From assembly GCF_036417845.1 (NCBI RefSeq), contig NC_089980.1:55550501-55614500 (forward strand): a stretch of DNA of 64,000 nt. Reading direction: 5' to 3'. Positions 58,301 to 64,000 of the stretch are shown here, piece after piece; positions within the stretch are counted from its first letter, which is position 1, and every line of letters begins with the position of its first letter. Source of the stretch: Apteryx mantelli. Its lineage: Eukaryota; Chordata; Aves; Apterygiformes; Apterygidae. A program made the position numbers and the translations under genes. Below the pieces are notes generated by a model. It saw nothing but the letters and a program-made list of their open reading frames with translations, was not told the DNA's origin and made no database searches.

Positions 58301-61300
58301 GCTCCCAGACTAATAAAACAGCTTTCCAGCTTATCAGTTTGAAAGGCAAGAATCTGTTTTGAGGAGAATTGCCAAGAGATGCTAGTTTAGCTGGGGACCC
58401 TGGCAAAGCAGCAAGCATATGCAATTCGTTGTTCCTGCTATTGTAAGTTCAACGTTAATAAATACAATTGGTACTTAGTTCCTGGAAGAGCTTAATTTAG
58501 CACCGGAAGCCAAGATCTTTCAGCACTTGTTTGTTAACAGTCTACCCTTAAGCATCATAAATATAATCTGTTGATAGCTACAGTATTGTATTCAGAAAAA
58601 AGTTATTCTGCATGGGACGTTTTGTTATTGAAAAGTAGTAGGAAAAAGTTACTCCTTTTGCTGTTTCCTGCTGCCTCCTAAGATCTCTCCTCTATGTGCA
58701 TAGGATCTGGACAGTTATATTATTTCAGTGAGTTCAGGAGATCTCAGAATCAGTATTGTTTTGATTATGATGGGTTTAAATACAGTAAATAGCTTTATGA
58801 ACAGTACAGTAGAGATACAGTCTTGGTTAGATATTTGCATGTATACCAGTACTTTTTGAACATTTTAGGGTTTGTTTTGCACAGATCCTTGTACCAAAAG
58901 AATAAAATATATGAATTACATGCGGTTGATGTATTTGTCGGCAAGTTTTTGTGTAACTCAGCTCTATGTAGCCCTAGCAGTCACTAAAGATTAAAAATGG
59001 AAGGTTTCTGATAAGAATCAAAAATAGACGCATCTCGCCTTTTTTTTTAATATATTAAGCTCATATTATGCTAGTTCTCTGTTTTCCATAAGAGTAATCA
59101 TATTAGTTTGTTTATCCAAACATAAAATTGGATTTAATAGTCTCATAAGGCAGTGAGGCAATGATATTATCACTTAATTAACCTTTTTATTCTGCTTCTC
59201 ACTAATGGAGTATGTTCATGATCCATTTTTTAAATTAGAAACAAATTACCTAATGGGCTAAGCATAGGTGATATGTTTTTTCCTTTTTTGATCATGCCTT
59301 TCATCCAACCTTCATAAACACATTCCGAATTTATTCTTCCAAGAATATGATGAAGGGATTTTCCCATTAGTGTTTGTGGGAGTTTGTCACAGACTCTATT
59401 CAATTTGTGTGGGAAAAAAAAAAATCATCCATGGGTTGTGCATAAAGTTCTATCCCTAAGGAATTTTGTTAACTCAAAAATGTACTAGGAAAGTTTAATG
59501 AACGTTTCAGGGATTCAGACTCTACCTTTATTTAGGAAACCTCCCTATTTGCTGCAGTCTTGCCACCTATTGGTCTTTTACCTTATCATGTAATCCTCTC
59601 CCCCTCTCTGCCAAATCTTGGTTATAAAAAGGTATTATCATCCTGGTAAAAGTCAGTTCAGCTTTATGAAAATCACATATTATGGCATTGCTCAAAAAAT
59701 CCCTTTTTGCTAATTCTTTTCAATGTGTACTACCACCCAAATGCTCAATACAAATCAATAAACAAAGAAAAAAGTTTCAAGATCTGACAGTTCTTCAAAG
59801 CTCCCTGAAATCAGTGGAAGTTGAGGATGTATCACATCTCTTAATATTGTGTCTTTAAATAGCTTCAGCTTGTCATTTTGACAGTAGAACTTTTGATCAC
59901 ACAAGGAACATTTTTGTTTAATTCTTCTATCTGTCTTTAGACTAGGTTATGCTTTATCAGTCAACAAATATCTGGAATTATGGCTGATGTGTTACTGTTG
60001 TGTGTTAAGGTTTGTTTGTGATGTATGAGATTAAGATACTTTGACTTTCGCTGATGCTTTTTCCATCAGTTCATCACTCCTTGTCTGGAGGCTTTAACTA
60101 TCTCTGCCTGAGGTACTGCTGATAAAAGTCTAGTTAGGTATATCTGCAGGTGCAAAGTGATATAACAGGGAAGCAAGTGATTTATGGATGTGAGCAGAGC
60201 AGAAAAGCAAACTTCACTGAGAGAGGGAAACACAAAATACATTCCGTCTGCACACCTATTCACCCCTTCAAGAATTCTCTTTTGATATGAGATGTTTTAA
60301 CTTTGTTTCCTGAAAAATGCAAACCAGAAGATCTAGCACTTTTAAGCATGTATGAGTCTGGGCTAAGAAAATTCATTTAATTGTTGTAAATGTGATTGAT
60401 TTGTGCTACACCTGAAGAGAGAAAGGCCAAACAGTCATTAATTCTAACCTTACTGTCTGCAGGAGTCACTGTATGCACCCTTCCAGAATCTGAAGTCACT
60501 CATCTGCAAGGCTTGCGTGGTGAAGAACAGAACAATCCAGAGCAGACAGAGGGGGAATGGAATTATCACAGGTTGGCATCATGTTAATTTTCCTTAGTAA
60601 AGTCAGTATATTGATGAGTTCAATTATCCTTCAACAACAGCAGCATTTCCCCAGGCAGCTTGTCAAGCTGAGTAAATCATAAGATCTTTTTCCAAGAAAC
60701 CAAAGGAGAGCTCTAAGAAAATATTTCTTGTTTTTTTAGGAATTTTTGTGAATTTGATTGCCCAAGTTGGATAAAAAAAAATTTTCATCTAGCTACATAG
60801 ATGCGTGCAATAAATAAAATATTGTCCACTGACAGAATCATTGCTGTCATTTATTTAGTGGCTAAAGTTATTTTTATAGCAGACGCAGACATATAGATGA
60901 CTCAGAGTTTTTTCTTCCTTTCCCTCAGGGGAGCTATTTTAGCCATGATAGTTTAAGGCCTGAGTGAGGCACTGAAGAGAAAATATTCTTTATAGGGCTG
61001 ACTGATATAGTTGAAAATATAGGCAAGCCTTTGGGCCACATGGAGAAGGGCTTTTTGCCTAACATCTTGCTTATTTTTTCCAACTATATCAGTTGGTTTA
61101 TTAAAGATACTAGTTTTCCCACCAGTTCTGCCTGACTTTGAGGGAAGAAACATCTAAAAAGTTTTCAGTATCATTCACAGATCAGCCTGACTGTTGAGGC
61201 TTTTGCGGCTTCAAAGTAATTCACACCAAATCTCAGTTCAAAGGCTGTAAATTGGCATCGTTTTAATTACAATGAATAGATTTTAAAATACTATCATTAC

Positions 61301-62449
61301 TATTTAAAAAGTTGTTATTACTTCCTGCCTGTTTATTATTGAAATATAGATAAGAAAATGTGGGTGTAGTCTGCCAGTCTTTATTAAGAAAAAGTTTAAT
61401 TATGCCCTCAGCTTTTGATCGTATTTGCAGAGAACTGTAAGAAAAACCTTTAGCTCCCTTTTTAAACTTGAGTGTTGTTTGTTTTTATGTAAGAGGAGAG
61501 AAAGTTTTTGATAACTTTTAAAGGAAAGAGTATTAGATAGCCTGTCTGTGGGCCTTTTTATTTGTTTATGTTGTTCTATAGTTTCATTCTCTACCATTAG
61601 CAGACCTCTGGTTCTGCATTCATTAATTACAGATCTATGCACAACAGGATCACCTAACGCTACAAATTTGATCTGGTTCAGGCATGAGCAGATGATTACA
61701 TTATGGTTGAATTAGCTGAATGTCACATGATAGAGTGTTTGCACTGATTTTATGTTTATTACCTGCTTAATACCTGATCTGGTATAAAGTCTTCAAGGAT
61801 AAAAATTAGCCATTCAAAATTCCTTGAGCAAATTACAACAGACAGAATGATTTTCTGCTGGTTCAGTGCTGTGCATCATGTGGCAGCAATGCTTCTGATG
61901 CGGTACTGGGCCATACGGGTGAGGAGCATTCTGAACTGAAAGTACCTGATGGTGATTTATGGTACCAAACCTTGTTAGCATCTGCTATTACTTTAGAGCC
62001 ATACTTAACCTTTTCATTATGATTTGTGGCTCAAATTTGGACAAAGATTTCGCTTTCTTTTAAATGATTGCAATCTCCAAATCTGTGTTACAAAATTTCA
62101 ATCTGGTTTCTAAATACACTTGTTAGCAGCTTGTAATTGTGATGAGCACAGATGGAAGTGAGCACAATAACCATACTTATTAGGTTAACTGTAGTTTGGA
62201 AAAGTCATAATTTCACAGAAGTATTTTGGCATAAATCTAAGAAATGATGTTTCCCAAAGAAGAAAATTTCCTCTCTCTTTTTCTTCATTTAATCTTATAC
62301 ACAGTCAGAGTCAGTTAGTAAATACTGTTTTTCAGGAACACGACAAAGAGAAATCAATCCCAGGTTCCAGCAAACACACAGAACTTCTTTTGTTTCTCCA
62401 TATCGTAATCAGATGAGGGGGTTTCTATGGAGAGGCCCTCAACCACAAG
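15371..62449 (+). CDS. FAM120B: FAM120B, constitutive coactivator of PPAR-gamma (8 coding exons, last exon outside window)
   Basis: FAM120B is a nuclear protein reported to enhance PPAR-gamma activity and adipogenesis. Joined exons 15371-16390, 19221-19401, 26027-26122, 32750-32922, 35599-35691, 56288-56494, 60463-60571 and 62336-62449 are in phase throughout and give at least 664 residues. The N-terminal 240 residues form a FEN1/XPG-type PIN fold beginning MGIKGLQGF. Acidic site residues D44, D90, E158, D160, D179, D181 and D232 are all present in FEN1-like motifs (VVDAM, YFDG, QEAD, QDSD, GND). The C-terminal part shows the family signatures GEIECSN, VKEWFVY, NSACGFP and ICKAC. The long acidic/repetitive insert I remember in the human protein (910 residues) is absent between exons 1 and 2. 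The start has a good Kozak context (gccATGG). The gene runs past position 64000, so the C-terminus is missing. Confidence 0.95.
16391..19220 (+). other. FAM120B intron after coding exon 1
   Basis: AT-rich. It contains a 10-bp motif ACTATAATAA with a perfect inverted partner at 17519-17528 and a further copy at 17538-17547. No coding sequence recognised. Confidence 0.6.
19221..19401 (+). CDS. FAM120B: FAM120B coding exon 2
   Basis: It codes LAKEQHIQ, then [20 protein letters not shown] and the [13 protein letters not shown] stretch, matching the human region after its repetitive insert. The donor is AAAAG|gtaagg, phase 1. The acceptor is uncertain: 19221 (after ttctttgaag, good pyrimidine tract) or 19203 (after atcaacag). 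Both keep phase 0. Confidence 0.85.
19402..26026 (+). other. FAM120B intron after coding exon 2
   Basis: A 6.6-kb AT-rich intron that contains the exon-like segment at 24211-24326. A short stretch near 24017-24032 (cagcagttcccaaac) recalls ends of old hAT-type repeats, but too little remains to call one. Otherwise nothing recognised. Confidence 0.55.
24211..24326 (+). CDS. Exon-like segment inside FAM120B intron, cassette or alternative exon of uncertain use
   Basis: A strong pyrimidine tract and ctag acceptor precede 24211, and AAAG|gtttga follows 24326. One frame is open for 38 codons and looks coding ([17 protein letters not shown], then [16 protein letters not shown]), ending in phase 1 and so compatible with the exon at 26027. 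Joined to the exon ending at 19401, however, it would be read in another frame and stop at 24288-24290. The main transcript reads through without it. It may be a poison exon, an alternative first exon with ATG at 24167, or need a missed small exon. I do not recognise the peptide. Confidence 0.4.
26027..26122 (+). CDS. FAM120B: FAM120B coding exon 3
   Basis: A 96-bp exon coding [19 protein letters not shown] and onward, which matches the conserved VKEWFVY-GNPL region of the family. The acceptor is ttttttttag and the donor is CCAG|gtagaa. It starts and ends inside codons, in agreement with its neighbours. Confidence 0.93.
26123..32749 (+). other. FAM120B intron after coding exon 3
   Basis: A 6.6-kb AT-rich intron with short A/T homopolymers (28810, 28918) and a few AGAGT units at 30228-30242. 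No gene, transposon end or RNA recognised. Confidence 0.55.
32750..32922 (+). CDS. FAM120B: FAM120B coding exon 4
   Basis: A 173-bp exon coding [19 protein letters not shown] and continuing to the [10 protein letters not shown] helix. The acceptor is cttttgtag and the donor is CAG|gtaact. It ends in phase 0. Confidence 0.94.
32923..35598 (+). other. FAM120B intron after coding exon 4
   Basis: A 2.7-kb AT-rich intron with a C run near 33192 and a CA-rich tract near 33269. Nothing else recognised. Confidence 0.55.
35599..35691 (+). CDS. FAM120B: FAM120B coding exon 5
   Basis: A 93-bp, phase 0 exon coding [20 protein letters not shown] and then [11 protein letters not shown]. The acceptor is tccattttag and the donor is CAG|gtattg. 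Directly homologous to the human LEDLHAF region. Confidence 0.94.
37994..39771 (-). mobile_element. Tigger1-type Tc1/mariner (pogo superfamily) DNA transposon, internally deleted
   Basis: The ends read CAGGCATACCTCG at 37994 and its exact reverse complement ending at 39771, flanked by a TA duplication (37992-37993, 39772-39773). Subterminal gcaataaagc repeats are present at both ends, as known for Tigger elements. The length is 1,778 bp against about 2.4 kb for the full-length family, and transposase remnants lie on the minus strand. It sits in the 20.6-kb intron of FAM120B, in antisense orientation to the gene. As far as I can compare from memory, it follows the mammalian Tigger1 consensus along its length, with differences often of CpG-decay type. 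Confidence 0.93.
38234..39296 (-). pseudogene. Broken Tigger transposase inside the element
   Basis: Reading leftward, 39210-39296 codes a helix-turn-helix start ([16 protein letters not shown]) in one frame. A frameshift near 39205 leads to 192 residues covering the CENP-B-type DNA-binding part ([12 protein letters not shown]) and the first catalytic block ([17 protein letters not shown]). A deletion then joins ASKDRLT directly to [13 protein letters not shown], removing most of the DDE domain. A second frameshift near 38620 precedes the C-terminal segment ([14 protein letters not shown] to the end at 38234). The protein cannot be functional. Confidence 0.88.
56288..56494 (+). CDS. FAM120B: FAM120B coding exon 6
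   Basis: A 207-bp, phase 0 exon coding [19 protein letters not shown], the NSACGFP motif and the [11 protein letters not shown] motif. The donor is GGCAAT|gtgagt. It follows a 20.6-kb intron that holds the Tigger element. Confidence 0.95.
56495..60462 (+). other. FAM120B intron after coding exon 6
   Basis: A 4-kb AT-rich intron with a GC-richer stretch at 57130-57350, which contains an inverted repeat (57183-57199 and 57284-57300). Nothing else recognised. Confidence 0.55.
60463..60571 (+). CDS. FAM120B: FAM120B coding exon 7
   Basis: A 109-bp exon after tgtctgcag, easily missed because a different frame is open longer across it. It codes [20 protein letters not shown] and continues with a basic stretch, matching the FHNLKAVVCKAC region of the human protein. 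The donor is ACAG|gttggc, phase 1. Confidence 0.9.
60572..62335 (+). other. FAM120B intron after coding exon 7
   Basis: A 1.8-kb AT-rich intron. No repeat ends or coding signal recognised. The acceptor is tttttcag at its end. Confidence 0.55.
62336..62449 (+). CDS. FAM120B: FAM120B coding exon 8
   Basis: A 114-bp exon coding an arginine- and glutamine-rich segment ([16 protein letters not shown], then [15 protein letters not shown]), similar in character to the basic RG-type human C-terminus. The donor CAAG|gtaaaa runs straight into a 21-base A tract. The terminal exon must lie beyond 64000. Confidence 0.85.
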
Positions 62450-64000
62450 GTAAAAAAAAAAAAAAAAAAAAAGAATATGCATGCGTGTATATTTGGAATT
62501 GTCTCTATCAACACTATAACAACTCTGTTTCTTTATGCAGTTTGCATTTGTATGTATGAGGTTATCCTGTGGCCATAGCAGTCAGTAGCAAAACTTGTTT
62601 TTGTCAATTATAGCTGTGTACTACTATTAGCAGAAACTTTGATCTCAGCTGAATGGTTTTCAAAATTGTAGTAGTTCTAAAATGAATTGTCACAGCTGGA
62701 CAGAAATCTCTATCTTCAGTGAAATCTTTAGTTGCAAATCTTAACTCATACTTCAACAAAATACTTAAGCATGTGAATAAAGTTAGACATTTTAAGTGGT
62801 TTTCTGCATCAGGGTCTCAGCTTCCAGATCCTTGCCTAAGTAATACAAATCTAAATTCTCTTCTGTCTTGGCAGAAGTTAATCTTAAGTCATTCACCAAC
62901 CTCACTTCTTGAACAGAATAGGCATTTTAGTGAAACATCACTGTGGATAACGCTGTTGAGCCGACATGAATTCAACTTTAATTCCTCATTATTATGAGGT
63001 AAAGCATATACACATAGAAAAAAGAAAATGAGCAAAAGGAAGAGAAGCATTTAAGATAGATCAGTTATTTTCTTAAATCTGTAGAGCCTAAATTTCTTTT
63101 ATGTTTCCAGGTTAGGTTTTGAAAGAAGATCGATGATATGATTGGGGAAGAGTGTTAGTAAATAAATACAGTATAATCTTGAATGTGTTTTAGTTTCGTT
63201 GTTTTATGCTTGAGAATGAGATAGCTGGCATTTGATTCACAGATAAGATTGTTTGATGACCTGTGTAGCTAAAGCTAGAACATAGAGTGTTAATGCTAAC
63301 TGGGTGCAGAACCAAAACTGATCATTTTTCTTGTGACTGTCTCAAATAGCCTGCTCTTCAGGGATCACTTTTGTAGGCTCTCTGATCACCTCCAGGGATC
63401 TTACGACAAGATGTATTTCACAAAGTATGTTCCACAGTAACTGCACTGAATCATGTTATAAATGTGATTCAGTAGCATTATTAAAACAGAGCTTAGCTTT
63501 TTCTACACAGGCAAAATCAAGCCCTATTATACTACTCTCAGGAGACTCTTAGAACATGATCCCATAAATTCAATTAAATTGCTTCTGTTACAAGTAAAAT
63601 ACATTTACTAGAAAAACATGTCTACCCTTACAAAAGAGTCCTGCAATGTTTTAGAACTCCCTTTAAACTGACCTGCCAAGATGACTCATTTTGATGAAGT
63701 TTCTTTTTATAAGTTTGCTAATATTAAGACAGCTGTTTAGTTTGCTTCATTTGTAGCTACTGTCTCAGCTATATATGTCTCACCGAATAGAGAAAAAAGG
63801 AACAAAAAGTAGCAATTTTGTGTTCCATGATAGCATATGTCATAAAACTTCCTAGTAATGTTACTGATATCCAGCTATCCCATCCCTTATCTTCCTGTGG
63901 TGTACTTTCTGCTCTGGAAAGTGTTGCATATGATATATAAATCATTGGATGAAATGCATTACAAATTAATGGAACAATAACCATGGGACATGTATCATTA
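62450..64000 (+). other. FAM120B intron after coding exon 8, running off the window
   Basis: It begins with the donor gt and a 21-base A run (62452-62472). An open frame at 62719-62997 lacks splice sites and similarity. The terminal exon was not found here. Confidence 0.5.

Overview
The window is nuclear DNA of a land vertebrate. It holds two neighbouring genes in head-to-head (divergent) orientation: the Notch ligand gene DLL1 on the minus strand at the left edge, and FAM120B (constitutive coactivator of PPAR-gamma) on the plus strand across most of the rest. This adjacency matches the human 6q27 DLL1-FAM120B neighbourhood. The DLL1 protein is, as I recall, close to the chicken protein, including the N-terminal signal peptide and the start of the MNNL domain, and unlike the mammalian N-terminus. 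FAM120B lacks the long repetitive insert I remember from the human protein. The host is therefore probably a sauropsid. The long AT-rich introns and a Tigger DNA transposon fit a turtle or crocodilian better than a typical bird, but this is inference.

Layout: 1-4701 holds seven DLL1 exons (exon 7 is cut by the window edge), coding signal peptide, MNNL, DSL, EGF1, EGF2 and the start of EGF3. 4702 to about 5515 is the inferred 5' leader, with a TATA box at 5542-5549 and an octamer just upstream. About 5.6-11.8 kb is the shared intergenic region, which alternates GC islands with AT-rich blocks carrying bHLH, POU, SOX, TCF/LEF and T-box motifs. This is the expected place for the neural and mesodermal Delta1 enhancers. 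About 11.85-12.35 kb is a TATA-less CpG-island promoter with an NRF1 palindrome, probably the FAM120B start. From 15345 onward there are eight coding exons of FAM120B (15345-16390, 19221-19401, 26027-26122, 32750-32922, 35599-35691, 56288-56494, 60463-60571, 62336-62449). All junction phases agree, and the last exon lies beyond the window. They encode at least 664 residues: a FEN1/XPG-like PIN fold with a full set of acidic site residues, followed by the FAM120 C-terminal region.

The most unusual items are these. (1) A 1,778-bp Tigger1-type Tc1/mariner transposon at 37994-39771, with TIRs, TA target duplication and a broken transposase, which closely resembles what I remember as a eutherian-mammal family. 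(2) A well-formed, coding-looking 116-bp exon at 24211-24326 whose phase fits the downstream exon but not the upstream one, so its inclusion would create a premature stop. (3) An 860-nt DLL1 leader region with no ATG on the sense strand. (4) Clustered SOX and bHLH/POU sites in the intergenic blocks. No RNA genes, CRISPR arrays or prokaryotic features were seen.
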